IMG/VR virus record: IMGVR_UViG_3300025536_000019
Coordinates: 1 to 48,280 of that record
DNA: 48,280 bases
Reading direction: 5' to 3' (one strand)
Source of the DNA: a virus
The position numbers and the translations under genes were made by a program. Shown here piece after piece: positions 37,084 to 46,831 of the stretch (positions are counted from its first letter, which is position 1; each line of letters opens with the position of its first letter). Under the pieces are notes generated by a model that saw nothing but the letters and a program-made list of their open reading frames with translations, did not search any database and was not told the origin of the DNA.

Positions 37084-38100
37084 ATGCCTGAATTAAACAC
37101 ACAAGTTCTCGCGGATTTCGTGCGTAATGCGGAAATCCTCTGGCACAAGGGTGCTGATTCAATTCCGCAGGTTCTCCGGAACTCTGGTCTCGTGAAAGAG
37201 ATACCAGTCCCCCAGATGACTGGCAACGTTCGAGAATTCTCGGAAGTTGAATTGGAGCAGTACGCTCGTAAGAAGAACGAAGGCGACGACGCAATTCGTG
37301 CGCGCGTTCAGCAAGGCTATACCAAGACCGCGACCTTGAAGCGGTATGGTATGGACATCTCGATTACTTACGAGATGCGTACGCAGGGTAAGTATTTCGA
37401 GATGAAGCAGAAGCTGACTAACCTCGGCCAACTCTGTCCCAATCGTCTCGACCTCGATCTCTCGCACCGCCTCGGCTTCGGATCGGCTACGGCCTACACC
37501 GACATGGACGGTGAAAGCGTCGACGTAACTGTCGGCGACACGCTCGCGCTGTACTCTACGGTACACACGTTGCGTGGTTCTTCTACGACCTTCCGCAACC
37601 GTCTCGCAAACTCGCCGCAGCTTTCTTACGGCGCTTTAGAGGCAATGGAGAAGATGCGTAAGGAGAACACCTACAATCAGTTCGGCCAGAAGATGACCAT
37701 CCCTGATGACATTCTTTGGACGACTGATGATCCGAACACGGTTAACACGGCAAAGAAATTGCTCGGTTCGACGGCATCGCCGGATCAGGCAAACTCCAAC
37801 GTGACGAATCCGTATTCGGGTAAGTACCGCCACCTCTCGCTTCCTCGCCTCGCGACGGATGCGAATGGCGCTCCTGACACGACCAAGGCAAAGTATTGGG
37901 GAGTTGCATCTACGATGAACTCAACGTTCTTCCTCGGCGTTCATGAGGAACCTCGGTTGAAGTCCCCTATGTCTACTGGCGGTGTAAACCCCGAAGACAT
38001 GTCGAACGACAACTGGCAGTTCGGTACTCGCGCCGGATACTTCCTCTGCATCGTCTCTGCCTCTTGGGTCGGCGTATCGTACGGTGATGGTACAGCCTAG
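37084..38100 (+). CDS. Major capsid protein
   Basis: 338 residues. Order after a decoration protein and the scaffold-like gene, size, and composition fit an HK97-fold capsid protein: N-arm with EIPVPQMTGNVREFSEVELEQYA, a helical DLDLSHRLGF, and beta-rich C-terminal half with GVASTMNSTFFLGVHEE. Codon use is even and like a highly expressed gene. No prohead protease cleavage is evident. I cannot name the closest family. Confidence 0.75.
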   Translation: MPELNTQVLADFVRNAEILWHKGADSIPQVLRNSGLVKEIPVPQMTGNVREFSEVELEQYARKKNEGDDAIRARVQQGYTKTATLKRYGMDISITYEMRTQGKYFEMKQKLTNLGQLCPNRLDLDLSHRLGFGSATAYTDMDGESVDVTVGDTLALYSTVHTLRGSSTTFRNRLANSPQLSYGALEAMEKMRKENTYNQFGQKMTIPDDILWTTDDPNTVNTAKKLLGSTASPDQANSNVTNPYSGKYRHLSLPRLATDANGAPDTTKAKYWGVASTMNSTFFLGVHEEPRLKSPMSTGGVNPEDMSNDNWQFGTRAGYFLCIVSASWVGVSYGDGTA

Positions 38101-38116
38101 TTACTAAACGTGGTTG

Positions 38117-38135
38117 GGGCGGCATTTAGCCGCCC
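38117..38135 (+). terminator. Hairpin after the major capsid gene
   Basis: GGGCGGC (38117-38123) pairs with GCCGCCC (38129-38135) around ATTTA, then TTCTCC. GC-rich and perfect, with a weak T tract: a partial terminator or an mRNA stabiliser which would raise capsid yield over the downstream tail genes. Confidence 0.6.
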
Positions 38136-38186
38136 TTCTCCACATAAGAACCTTCGGTAAGTGGCGAAGTAAAAAACCACAAACTC

Positions 38187-39128
38187 ATGTCTGATAATCA
38201 ACTTTCTAGGTACGGTGCGATATCAAAGGTTCTTCCTTTGATGAATCCGGGAGCGAAGGTGTTCTTCGTCGGCCCGTCTGCTGCTGCATGGTACGGAGAC
38301 TTCATCAACGTCTTTGGGCCTGATTCAGAGGGCGGAAACCGTGTGTTCAACGATCTCGATACTGCGATCAGCGACTCAAACGTCGTTGCGTCTCGCGGTG
38401 ACGTGATTCTTGTTCTCCCCGGCTATTCAGAGACAATTACTGGCACCGACATCGTTGTCGATAAGGCCGGTTTGTCTATCATCGGAATTGGCCAAGGCTC
38501 TCTGATGCCGACCATTTCTCACAACAACGCAGTCGCGGAGGTTTCGATCGCCGCAGACAATGTGTTGTGGAAAGGGTTCCGTCACCGTGCGGACGTCACA
38601 TCTGTGGCAATCGGTATCGAGATTGAAGACGGTGTTGACTACACCGCAATTAAGGATTGTCTGTTTGATGTAGTGGCGACTGGAACTGATGAGTTCACTG
38701 CGTCGATCCACATGGTCAACGACAATACCGGAACCGTGATTGAAGGAAATACCTTCCACATGGGCCTTGCGGCTGCGGTTGCGGCAATCCACATGGATGC
38801 TGACACTGCAGACACGGTAATTCGAAAGAATTATGCTGATGGCGATTATTCGACGGCGGTTATCGTCGGCGATACTACGCTTTCAACCGGTCTTTTGATC
38901 GAGGATAACCTTCTCATCAACGGCCTCGCAAGCAACATCGGAACTGAACCGGGAATCGAACTGCTCACAGGTACGACTGGTATCATCCGTCGGAATGACA
39001 TCGTGTGTAACCTCGCAACGAAGGCAGCATCTATCGTCGCTGATACCTGCTTCCTCTTCGAGAACCACTACAACGAAGACATTACTGGCACTGGTGGTCT
39101 CATTGGTACTGCATCCGCAGACGACTAA
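38187..39128 (+). CDS. Beta-helix structural protein (313 aa)
   Basis: N-terminal 40 residues form a small attachment part; from about residue 60 the sequence alternates strands and turns as in right-handed parallel beta-helices (SIIGIGQGSLMPTI, GFRHRADVTSVAI, VIEGNTFHMG, LLIEDNLLINGLASNIG, IIRRNDIVCNLA), with NTF/NDI-like rungs. Such folds serve in tailspikes and head fibres. It comes directly after the capsid gene and so could be a head fibre or a virion enzyme. Confidence 0.65.
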   Translation: MSDNQLSRYGAISKVLPLMNPGAKVFFVGPSAAAWYGDFINVFGPDSEGGNRVFNDLDTAISDSNVVASRGDVILVLPGYSETITGTDIVVDKAGLSIIGIGQGSLMPTISHNNAVAEVSIAADNVLWKGFRHRADVTSVAIGIEIEDGVDYTAIKDCLFDVVATGTDEFTASIHMVNDNTGTVIEGNTFHMGLAAAVAAIHMDADTADTVIRKNYADGDYSTAVIVGDTTLSTGLLIEDNLLINGLASNIGTEPGIELLTGTTGIIRRNDIVCNLATKAASIVADTCFLFENHYNEDITGTGGLIGTASADD

Positions 39129-39144
39129 CCCTCGTGGTCTCGCT

Positions 39145-39165
39145 CTGTCCCCTTTCTGGGGACAG
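39145..39165 (+). other. Hairpin after the beta-helix gene
   Basis: CTGTCCCC (39145-39152) pairs with GGGGACAG (39158-39165) around TTTCT; further partial pairing on both sides (CCTCGT with ACGAGG). No T tract. Like the hairpin after the capsid gene, it may stabilise upstream mRNA. Confidence 0.55.
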
Positions 39166-39202
39166 CGACGAGGCCGAGAGATTAACAAGGTAAAATGAAC
39201 TT

Positions 39203-39844
39203 ATGAGAGATTTCAAAGAATACGTCATCTTCGATAGTGTGACTCCGCAGACGCTTACGTCTTCGACGAACGCCTCTCCTACAGTCATCACAAAAACCTC
39301 GCATGGACTCTCAACAGGAGACCGTGTGTTGATCTTCGGTCATACCACAAACACGAATGCAAACGGTATTTGGGATGTTGTACGCGTTGATGCAAACACA
39401 TTTAAGATAAAAGACATCCATACTGGTGTTGAAGTCAACGCTAACGGTATCGGAGCAGACGGATTTGTTATGACCGCACCTAAAGTTCTTCTCGTCAGCG
39501 ACTTTAGGCACATGACGCTTCATGTGAACACAGCATCGTCTGGGAACATGACATTCAAATTTGCCGGTTCGCTTGGAAAAAATCGTGCTGACGCGACTCC
39601 GATTTCTGGTGACTGTCCGAACTTCGGTGCGACACAATCAGATACAAATCCGTATAGTTTTATCGCAACTTACAATCTTGAAGACGCATCACTCGTTGAG
39701 GGTGACACTGGTCTTGCGCCATCAGGCACCGACATCATTCGCGCGTTAACAGTGAATACTGATGGTTTGAAATACTTCACCGTTCTTCCAACAACGTGGA
39801 CTGCGGGTGCATTAACTGTGAAGGCGCAGTTGTTCACTCAATAA
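39203..39844 (+). CDS. Beta-rich virion protein (213 aa)
   Basis: TSHGLSTGDRVLIFGHTTNTNANGIWDVVRVDANTFKI is a beta-barrel-like unit often found in phage tail and fibre proteins (H-G-L-x-x-G-D-x-V). The C-terminal half is beta-rich as well. It probably forms part of a tail fibre or head decoration. In the structural block between beta-helix and fibre genes. Confidence 0.6.
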   Translation: MRDFKEYVIFDSVTPQTLTSSTNASPTVITKTSHGLSTGDRVLIFGHTTNTNANGIWDVVRVDANTFKIKDIHTGVEVNANGIGADGFVMTAPKVLLVSDFRHMTLHVNTASSGNMTFKFAGSLGKNRADATPISGDCPNFGATQSDTNPYSFIATYNLEDASLVEGDTGLAPSGTDIIRALTVNTDGLKYFTVLPTTWTAGALTVKAQLFTQ

Positions 39845-39847
39845 TTT

Positions 39848-40657
39848 ATGGGATTCACACCAAACAATTCGGGAGTAGGAACTTCGGTCTCGATTGGTGA
39901 AATCGAAGCGGCTGTTGTCGTTACTGCTGCTGAAGGAATCTCCGGCAACAACAATGACACAACTCTCCCTACTTCTGCGGCAGTAAAGGCATACGCGGAT
40001 ACGAAGGGCGACGCATCCACGAATACTTCGTCATCGGTCGACAGTGAAATTGCTGTTTTTTCTGGTACGGGCGGTAAGACGCTAAAAAGAGCGACTGGTA
40101 CCGGAGTTGTTCGCGTTGATTCTGGTGTGATGTCTGTAGACTCTGATATCACCGATCTTGTTTCGGCAGCTGACCTTACGACCGCCGGAAAAATCGAGGT
40201 TGCAACGGCGGCAGAAACTACCACGGGAACCGATGCAACTCGCGCGGTTTCTCCGGATAGTCTTGCCGGATCTGACTTCGGGAAACGCGTGGTTGGTATT
40301 CAAGTTTTTGACGCAGGCACTGACACTGCGACAGGTGATGGGAAGGCGTTCTTCCGTATTCCTTCAACGCTGAATGGTTACAACCTCGTCGGTGTTGCGA
40401 TGAATGTATATACCGCAGGCACTACCAATACCACTGATGTGCAGATTCGTAACGTCACACAGGCGGCTGACATGCTTACCACAAAACTTACGATTGATTC
40501 TACTGAAACGGATACATCGACGGCAGCAACCGCCGCTGTGATTGACACAGGGAATGACGACGTTGCGACCGGAGACAAAATCGCGATTGACGTTGATGCG
40601 GTGCATACAACGGCAGCGAAAGGTCTCTATGTCGAATTAACGTTCCAACTCCCGTAA
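39848..40657 (+). CDS. Tail fibre-like protein (269 aa)
   Basis: Thr/Ala/Asp-rich, with AGKIEVATAAETTTGTDATRAVSPDSLAGS, a repeat-like fibre segment common before trimeric tips in phage fibres, and a C-terminal beta domain (FFRIPSTLNGYNLVGVAMNVYTAG). It starts 3 bases after its neighbour. Likely part of a receptor-binding fibre; no enzymatic motif. Confidence 0.65.
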   Translation: MGFTPNNSGVGTSVSIGEIEAAVVVTAAEGISGNNNDTTLPTSAAVKAYADTKGDASTNTSSSVDSEIAVFSGTGGKTLKRATGTGVVRVDSGVMSVDSDITDLVSAADLTTAGKIEVATAAETTTGTDATRAVSPDSLAGSDFGKRVVGIQVFDAGTDTATGDGKAFFRIPSTLNGYNLVGVAMNVYTAGTTNTTDVQIRNVTQAADMLTTKLTIDSTETDTSTAATAAVIDTGNDDVATGDKIAIDVDAVHTTAAKGLYVELTFQLP

Positions 40658-40658
40658 T

Positions 40659-41540
40659 ATGGCAACCGGAAATCTATGGGTACTTACAGTGGGTGGTGGA
40701 GGGGCAGGAAGTGACGGCAACACTAGCTCGCAAGCAGGCGGTGGTGGCGGTGGTGGTGCTGTTGTCGAAGATACTACTGTAGAAATCACCGCGGCATCAT
40801 ACTCGGTCACTGTCGCTGCCGGTGGCACTACCGGCAACCCCGGAGGTGACGGAGGTACATCGTCATTCGGTGCGCTTCAAAGTGCGGGCGGCGGTGGTGG
40901 TGGTGCCACTGCTGCAAACGGACGCAACGGTGCGGGCGGCGGCGGAGGAGCCGGTTCTGCTTCAGGATCCGCCTATACAGGAGGAACGGGAACGCTTACT
41001 GGTGAGGGAGGAAATACCCATACATCACGAAATCCTGCTGCGGGCGGCGGCGGAGGTGGTTCATCAGGAACGAACGGTTCAAACGCGAACGACTGTAACT
41101 TCTGTCAAGGTGGTGGAAATGGAGGTAGTGGTACGGCTTCCTCAATCACTGGTTCTTCCGTTACATACGGCGGCGGTGGCGGTGGCGGCGGAACAACCTC
41201 GTACAACAACACTGGTGGCAATGGCGGCTCTGGCGGCGGCGGACACGGCGGCGACGGTTCTAACCAAGGTTCAAACCCCGGAGCCGCAGGTACCGCAAAT
41301 ACTGGCGGCGGAGGTGGCGGCGGTTCATCGGGCGGCAGTTACACCGCAGGAAAAGCAGGAGGTACCGGTGTTGTTATCGTCGCGTACAAGACTGACGGTT
41401 CCGACGGTATCAGCACCGCGTCGACTGGTGGGTCTCAATCTAGTTCTGGTTTGTATACCATTCACACCTTCACTACTAGTGGCACATTCACACCTGCATA
41501 CGCGAGTGGTTTTGTCCCTAAAGTGATGGTGATAATGTAA
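40659..41540 (+). CDS. Glycine-rich (polyglycine-type) adhesin-like protein (293 aa)
   Basis: About two thirds of the protein consists of GG/GGG/GGGG runs separated by short Ser/Asn/Thr loops, like polyglycine II sandwich adhesin tips of some phages. It begins directly with VLTVGGGGAGSDG and closes with YTIHTFTTSGTFTPA then VPKVMVIM, a strand pattern that normally opens such domains. So the domain order looks permuted. One base separates it from the upstream stop (TAA-T-ATG). Probably sits at a fibre tip and binds the host surface. Confidence 0.7.
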   Translation: MATGNLWVLTVGGGGAGSDGNTSSQAGGGGGGGAVVEDTTVEITAASYSVTVAAGGTTGNPGGDGGTSSFGALQSAGGGGGGATAANGRNGAGGGGGAGSASGSAYTGGTGTLTGEGGNTHTSRNPAAGGGGGGSSGTNGSNANDCNFCQGGGNGGSGTASSITGSSVTYGGGGGGGGTTSYNNTGGNGGSGGGGHGGDGSNQGSNPGAAGTANTGGGGGGGSSGGSYTAGKAGGTGVVIVAYKTDGSDGISTASTGGSQSSSGLYTIHTFTTSGTFTPAYASGFVPKVMVIM

Positions 41541-41544
41541 ATGT

Positions 41545-42717
41545 ATGGCTTTCATCTACACACGAGCGAATCTGAAGACAAGAATGAACGCGGGTATTCA
41601 GGGCCGTGTGGGTATGTTGATTTCTTCAGAGGATACGATGAACGAAGCGGTGCGCGACGTTCTCAAAGATCACGACCTGCGTTCAAATAAAAGGCGCGCG
41701 AATCTTTCACCAAATCTCTTCAATGGTATTTTTGACTACGCCTGCCCGTCTGACCTTAAGGCTGATGCCATTATTGATCTTCCCGGACAAGCGAAACGCG
41801 CTGACGGAGAACTTGAATTTATTCCTGCCCGCGAGTTTGAAATTCGTCGTCCGCAGAGTGCGATTGCAGTCGACGACTATAACGGTACGCGTGTTCTGAA
41901 AGTAAATTCAATAGTTGACAGCAATTCAATCACTGTGGCAGAACTTGATTCGCTCACGTCAGGTTCTCTGAATGGGACTGCGTGGACGGCATTCGGTGAT
42001 GTTGATTCGATTGCGGTTGACGATGCCGATTTTATAAAGGGCGCCGGGAGTTTGAAATGGAACATTACGGCGGCGGGCGGTACAACGGCGGGTCTGCAAA
42101 ATGCCGACATAAACCCCATCGATATTACCGATTATCTTGATGGTACGAGCGCGTTCTTTTTGTGGCACAAAATAAATTCAGCGACCGACATCACTAATTA
42201 TATTCTTCGGTTTGGTACCGATGATTCGAATTACTATTCAAAAACAATCACCACACAGGCTGACGGTACGGCGTTTGCCGCGGGATGGAATCTTCTAAAG
42301 TTTGATCTTTCTTCCTACTCGACAACCGGGACACCAACGAATACGAATATCAAATACTTCGTGCCGTACATGACGAAGGCGACCGGAAAGATTTCAGAAT
42401 CAGACTATAAATTCGACTGGCTCGTTCTAAAAAAGGGAGTAGTAACATACGTTAAATACTACTCAAAATACGGATGGCAATCTTCTGCAGGTGCGTATAA
42501 AGAGAATTCAACGGATGATTCTGACCTCCTTGTCGCCGATACTGATGAATTTAATCTTTTTGTGAGCCGCGCGCGCGCTGTTGCCAAAAAAGAACTTGCC
42601 ATTTCGCAACAGGACATTGACAGTGCGGAGGCGGCATACCAGCGCGACCTTGCACAGTACAGGCTGAAGCATCCAAGCGAGGCGCTGATTTTGACTAGCG
42701 AATCGTATGCCTTCTGA
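41545..42717 (+). CDS. Tail/head-tail adaptor-like protein with beta-sandwich insertion (390 aa)
   Basis: N-terminal helices (MNEAVRDVLKDHDLRSNKRRANLSPNLFNGIFDYACPSDLKADAIIDLP) and a C-terminal helix (VAKKELAISQQDIDSAEAAYQRDLAQYRLKHPSE) bracket a beta-sandwich of about 200 residues like a carbohydrate-binding domain (SLKWNITAAGG, FFLWHKINSATDITNYILRFGTDD). The flanks resemble podovirus head-tail connector proteins. It precedes the nozzle gene. Role inferred from pattern and position. Confidence 0.6.
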   Translation: MAFIYTRANLKTRMNAGIQGRVGMLISSEDTMNEAVRDVLKDHDLRSNKRRANLSPNLFNGIFDYACPSDLKADAIIDLPGQAKRADGELEFIPAREFEIRRPQSAIAVDDYNGTRVLKVNSIVDSNSITVAELDSLTSGSLNGTAWTAFGDVDSIAVDDADFIKGAGSLKWNITAAGGTTAGLQNADINPIDITDYLDGTSAFFLWHKINSATDITNYILRFGTDDSNYYSKTITTQADGTAFAAGWNLLKFDLSSYSTTGTPTNTNIKYFVPYMTKATGKISESDYKFDWLVLKKGVVTYVKYYSKYGWQSSAGAYKENSTDDSDLLVADTDEFNLFVSRARAVAKKELAISQQDIDSAEAAYQRDLAQYRLKHPSEALILTSESYAF

Positions 42718-42722
42718 AATAT

Positions 42723-44798
42723 ATGAAAGACGTATTCATCGATCTCGAAAACTTCAAGAAGCAGGGATTTTACGCACTTGAAGATACCACGAAGGCTCCC
42801 TTCGGTTCTTTGCGTATTATGCGTAACGCGCAGGTCACTGATCGTGGGGGTCTTTCACCGCGAGAAGGGACTGAACTTCTTGGTACCTATAATGAAACCG
42901 CGGCTCCGATTCGCGGTATGTATACGTTTAAAAAATCGTTCGGGTCAGATGAGCTTCTTTTAAAATACTACGATGACGAGTTGGAATTTCTTTCGAAAAA
43001 TTATCTTTCGACTGGTTGGAATCGACTGAAGAATGCTTTTCAGGCTCATGCGGCCGCAACGCCGACCGAAATGGGTTTTGTCACATCGCTTGTTAACAAT
43101 GACAATGAGGATTATACGATTTTCTGTAATCGGTATCAGAACTATATGCGGTGGCCGGGAGCAACCGCAGTTCTTGATGGCGCTCTCGCGGGAGGAGAAA
43201 CGACCGTTACCGTCGACGATACATTACACCCCGACGTATATGAGAGCAAAACAGCAACTACAAGTACCGCCACGGTTTTAACTGTTGCCTCTGCGACGTG
43301 GGCCACTGATCAGTGGATAGGATTCTACGTTCATATTCTTGCGGGAGCAGAGACAGGGAAGGTTCGACTCATTACTGACAGCGATGGAACTACTATTACC
43401 TTCGATACTCTCGGCGCGGATCCCGGTGATGTCGCTTTTGAAATTCGGAAATTAAAATTCCCTGCGTCGGGTACATTGGTAATCAATGGCTCTACCACAG
43501 CATATTCTGCGGTTCCTACATCGACAACGTTAACCGTGACTTCTGCCCCCGCCGCAGCAGATGGTGCTGTAGTGACTGTCGTCCCAACAGAATACTCCGG
43601 CAATCCTCGTGGTGATCGTCTTACCAATTATCTTGCGCGTATCGTTGTCGGGAATGTTCGATCTGCGCTTACCCGTGACTCCGGAGGAGCACTCCGCGGA
43701 TATTCTGCTGCGGGAAGCTATTTCGTTTCGAAGCTAAACAATCCCGTAGACTTTACGTTTTCTGCGACACGCGTTGCCGGTGAAGGTGACATTATATCGA
43801 CGCCCTACGGTGGTGGCGATATCACCGACGTGCAGCACCAAGAAGATGCAGCATATGTTTTTAAGGGTGCATATATCGAATCGGTTAAATATACACAGGA
43901 TGCGAACGATCTCGCTGCTCGTGAACCTTTAAAGGCAGGAATCGGCAGTGTTGGTAAGACAGTGAAGGGAGCAGATGATATCTATTTCATTACGCCGGAC
44001 AAAATGGTCACATCGATCGGTCGTGTGCGACTGAAAGATATCAAACCTTCGACGTTAGACATTGGCACAAAAATAAAACGATTCCTTTCGAATTGCGTCG
44101 TTGACGATATCGGTCGCGGGAAAGAAATCGGAGGGAAGGTGTATTTCCCAGTGAAATCTTCGACAGAGCAGGCGTACAACGACGTTCTTCTTATCTGGAA
44201 TAAAGACAATAATTCATGGGAAGGAATCTGGGATATCGGCGCATACGCACTTGAAGAGTTCAATGGAGATTTTGTATACGGAGAATCGAACGGCCCGAAC
44301 GTCTACAAACTTTTCAAAGCGCACGCAGATGTTGTTGGGACGACACGTCATGCGATATATTCGCAGGTGGCGACTCATTTCGCGAACCTTTCGGCATCAA
44401 AAGCAGACACACAAGCAATGTCGGCGCTTTTCGTTGAGGGGTATATTCGCGGCGGTACAGAAATCAACTTCAACGCATGGCGCGATATGGCCGAAGATCC
44501 ATTCCTCGCATTTACCTTTGCGACCGACGAGACCGGCCTTCTGGACGGTGAGGAGTCGCAAGCCTACCTCGGCGGCGCGCCCCTTGCCATTGACCCTCTT
44601 GCGGCGACATTTTCTGACCCTGACGCTGACGGCCGCAGGCACTTTTCGTTCCGGGTGTATTTCCCGTATCAATATGGGAATTATTTTTCGGTCGGGCATT
44701 GGTCAAACGGGGCCGATTTTGACTATGAAATCACCCGGTACGGCCTTGGCATGAAGGAAGATCCGGCTGTGAATACTAACCGCATTAAAAGTATTTAA
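42723..44798 (+). CDS. Tail nozzle/stabilisation-like protein (691 aa)
   Basis: LENFKKQGFYALEDTTKAPFGSLRIMRNAQVTDRGGLSPREGTELLG at the N-terminus (N-x-x-V-x-x-x-G-x-L-x-x-R-x-G) is typical of podovirus tail tube/nozzle proteins of the P22 gp10 or T7 gp12 kind. The middle is a mainly beta propeller-like part (VDFTFSATRVAGEG, AYVFKGAYIESV) with an inserted beta domain at about 160-300. It probably forms the tip of the short tail. Its length is close to the known family range. Confidence 0.7.
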   Translation: MKDVFIDLENFKKQGFYALEDTTKAPFGSLRIMRNAQVTDRGGLSPREGTELLGTYNETAAPIRGMYTFKKSFGSDELLLKYYDDELEFLSKNYLSTGWNRLKNAFQAHAAATPTEMGFVTSLVNNDNEDYTIFCNRYQNYMRWPGATAVLDGALAGGETTVTVDDTLHPDVYESKTATTSTATVLTVASATWATDQWIGFYVHILAGAETGKVRLITDSDGTTITFDTLGADPGDVAFEIRKLKFPASGTLVINGSTTAYSAVPTSTTLTVTSAPAAADGAVVTVVPTEYSGNPRGDRLTNYLARIVVGNVRSALTRDSGGALRGYSAAGSYFVSKLNNPVDFTFSATRVAGEGDIISTPYGGGDITDVQHQEDAAYVFKGAYIESVKYTQDANDLAAREPLKAGIGSVGKTVKGADDIYFITPDKMVTSIGRVRLKDIKPSTLDIGTKIKRFLSNCVVDDIGRGKEIGGKVYFPVKSSTEQAYNDVLLIWNKDNNSWEGIWDIGAYALEEFNGDFVYGESNGPNVYKLFKAHADVVGTTRHAIYSQVATHFANLSASKADTQAMSALFVEGYIRGGTEINFNAWRDMAEDPFLAFTFATDETGLLDGEESQAYLGGAPLAIDPLAATFSDPDADGRRHFSFRVYFPYQYGNYFSVGHWSNGADFDYEITRYGLGMKEDPAVNTNRIKSI

Positions 44799-44821
44799 CG
44801 TGTCATACTAATAGAAGTACT

Positions 44822-46825
44822 ATGGCAACCATTCGACCAACAACTGTTCCATCAAAACGACTCTCCGAGTCTATTACCGCTGCTTCATCTTCGTTCAAGG
44901 TGAACAATATCGAGGGGTGGGATGGGGTAGATTTGACCTCTGCGAGCTTTGGGACTGTCGCGTATGCGGTTTTCCGTAATTCTGCAGGTACACAGCTAGA
45001 AATTATAGAAATTGATCCGACGACGGTAACGTCTGCCTCTGCAGCGATTACTATGAGTCGTCGTGGTCTGAAATTTGATGGCGACCTCACCACTGAAGTG
45101 TCAGCCAATAAACTTGCGTGGGTTAAAGGAGATACGATTGTTGAATTCGGAACACACGTCCCGCAACTTTTGCGCCACGCAGTTACTGTTGTTGAAGACC
45201 AGACAGTCGCCGGAGTGAAAACATTTTCTTCCGTTCCCAAAACAACCGGTGGTGATGCCACCACTTCGACAGAACTTGTCCGTAAGGCACAGCTTGATGC
45301 TGCGGTTCTTGGAAGCGCGACATTGACTCCCGTTATCGTTCCGGGAAATGGCGGAGAAACTTTGGCGATAGATCAGCTTGTGTATCAAAAAGCAAGCGAT
45401 CAAGAATGGTATAAGTGTGACGCTGACACTGCAGCTACGGTCGATAACGTTACGCTCGGAATTACTCGCGGCGCAGGTAGCGATGGTGTTGCAATTACGA
45501 GCGGCGTGCATGTTCTTGGACGCCATACCGCATCTTCTGCAGTCTTCACACAAGGCAAGGTGTTTGCATCAAATACCGCAGGAGGTTTTTCAGCTTCTGC
45601 AGGAACTGTCGAGGTTTCCCTCGGATTGGCGGTGAGTACGACTGTTATTGATTTCTTCCCACGCTACGATCAGGTTCTTACCGAGAATCAGCAGGATTTA
45701 ATTACTGCCATCGAAGGGGGTACTGACTTTTACGCGGCTTCGGCAGTCGGAACTGATTCATACGCGATAACGATTGCTCCGCCAATCACTGCATACGTTA
45801 CTGGTATGCGATTCAGATTCAAAGCAGACGTCGCTAATACTGGTGCTGCGACCCTTGCGGTTTCTGGTCTTTCTGCTCTTGCAATCAAAAAGAAAAATGA
45901 CCAAGACGTTGCGACTGGTGATATTGAAGCGGGTCAAATAGTCGAGGTGGTTTATGACGGAACCGATTTCCAAATGCAGAGTCAGGTCGCAACAAGTGCA
46001 GGTGTTGATATACAGGAATTTACTGCGGACGGCACATGGACGAAGCCCGCAGGCGCAAAAACAGTCGACGTTTATCTCTTTGGTGCGGGAGGCGGCGGTG
46101 GTTCAGGAAACTCTGCAGACAACAACGGAAACGGCGGTGGCGGCGGTGGTGGTGGTGGATTCGTATATAAACGATTTCGTGCTGACGCACTTAGTGCTAC
46201 AGAGGCAGTCGTTGTCGGTGTAGGTGGTACCGGCGGTGCGTCTGTGTCAAGCGGTACTAACCCCGGTTTGAATGGTACAGCAGGTGAAGCAAGCTCATTC
46301 GGTACAAACCTGCTCGTAGCTAACGGCGGTAGCTTAGGTGTTGGTGGCGCATCGGGTGATCCAGGCGATGCGGGAGCAGGGGGTACACAAACACTCGGTG
46401 AAGCGACTGCAGCGGGCGGAGCCGGTGGAGCCGGTGGAGGAGCGGGTAGCGGTGGCTCTGCTGCTTCAGACCTGACTACCGGTGTTCCATCTCCTCGCGG
46501 TGGTGGCGGTGGTGGCGGTTGTAACGGTGCAAACACGTCTGGTGGCGCGGGTGGCGGGTTCTCCGGTAGTTATGTGAAGGCGGGCGGTGCAGCGGCTACT
46601 GCGGGTGCTGCAACCGACAGCGACCTTCTCATCGGTGGCGTAGGCGGTGGTGGCGGCGGCGGTAAATTTTCAGCAGGCACCGCAGATTCAGGCGGTGCAG
46701 GCGGCTTCCCCGGCGGTGGCGGTGGCGGTGGCGGATCGAAAGATACGACACCAGACGCAGGCGCATCTGGCGCAGGTGGAAACGGCGCAGACGGACTCGT
46801 GGTAGTCATCTCATACTTGACGTAA
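44822..46825 (+). CDS. Tail fibre with glycine-rich C-terminal tip (667 aa)
   Basis: N-terminal attachment part (about 1-140) with TTVTSASAAITMSRRGLKFDG and VVEDQTVAGVKTFSSVP; a central domain (about 150-390) with YQKASDQEWYKCDADTAATV; and from about 400 FTADGTWTKPAGAKTVDVYLFGAGGGGGSG followed by about 250 residues rich in GGGGG runs. The opening strand plus polyglycine is the usual orientation of such adhesin domains. Receptor binding is likely. Two different glycine-rich genes (also 40659-41540) are present in one genome. Confidence 0.75.
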   Translation: MATIRPTTVPSKRLSESITAASSSFKVNNIEGWDGVDLTSASFGTVAYAVFRNSAGTQLEIIEIDPTTVTSASAAITMSRRGLKFDGDLTTEVSANKLAWVKGDTIVEFGTHVPQLLRHAVTVVEDQTVAGVKTFSSVPKTTGGDATTSTELVRKAQLDAAVLGSATLTPVIVPGNGGETLAIDQLVYQKASDQEWYKCDADTAATVDNVTLGITRGAGSDGVAITSGVHVLGRHTASSAVFTQGKVFASNTAGGFSASAGTVEVSLGLAVSTTVIDFFPRYDQVLTENQQDLITAIEGGTDFYAASAVGTDSYAITIAPPITAYVTGMRFRFKADVANTGAATLAVSGLSALAIKKKNDQDVATGDIEAGQIVEVVYDGTDFQMQSQVATSAGVDIQEFTADGTWTKPAGAKTVDVYLFGAGGGGGSGNSADNNGNGGGGGGGGGFVYKRFRADALSATEAVVVGVGGTGGASVSSGTNPGLNGTAGEASSFGTNLLVANGGSLGVGGASGDPGDAGAGGTQTLGEATAAGGAGGAGGGAGSGGSAASDLTTGVPSPRGGGGGGGCNGANTSGGAGGGFSGSYVKAGGAAATAGAATDSDLLIGGVGGGGGGGKFSAGTADSGGAGGFPGGGGGGGGSKDTTPDAGASGAGGNGADGLVVVISYLT

Positions 46826-46831
46826 AAATCT

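Noticed and set aside
40822-41526. Long plus-strand frame overlapping the glycine-rich gene in another phase
   Set aside because: GC-rich glycine codon runs give long open frames in every phase; the GGGG-coding frame has the domain pattern and correct junction.
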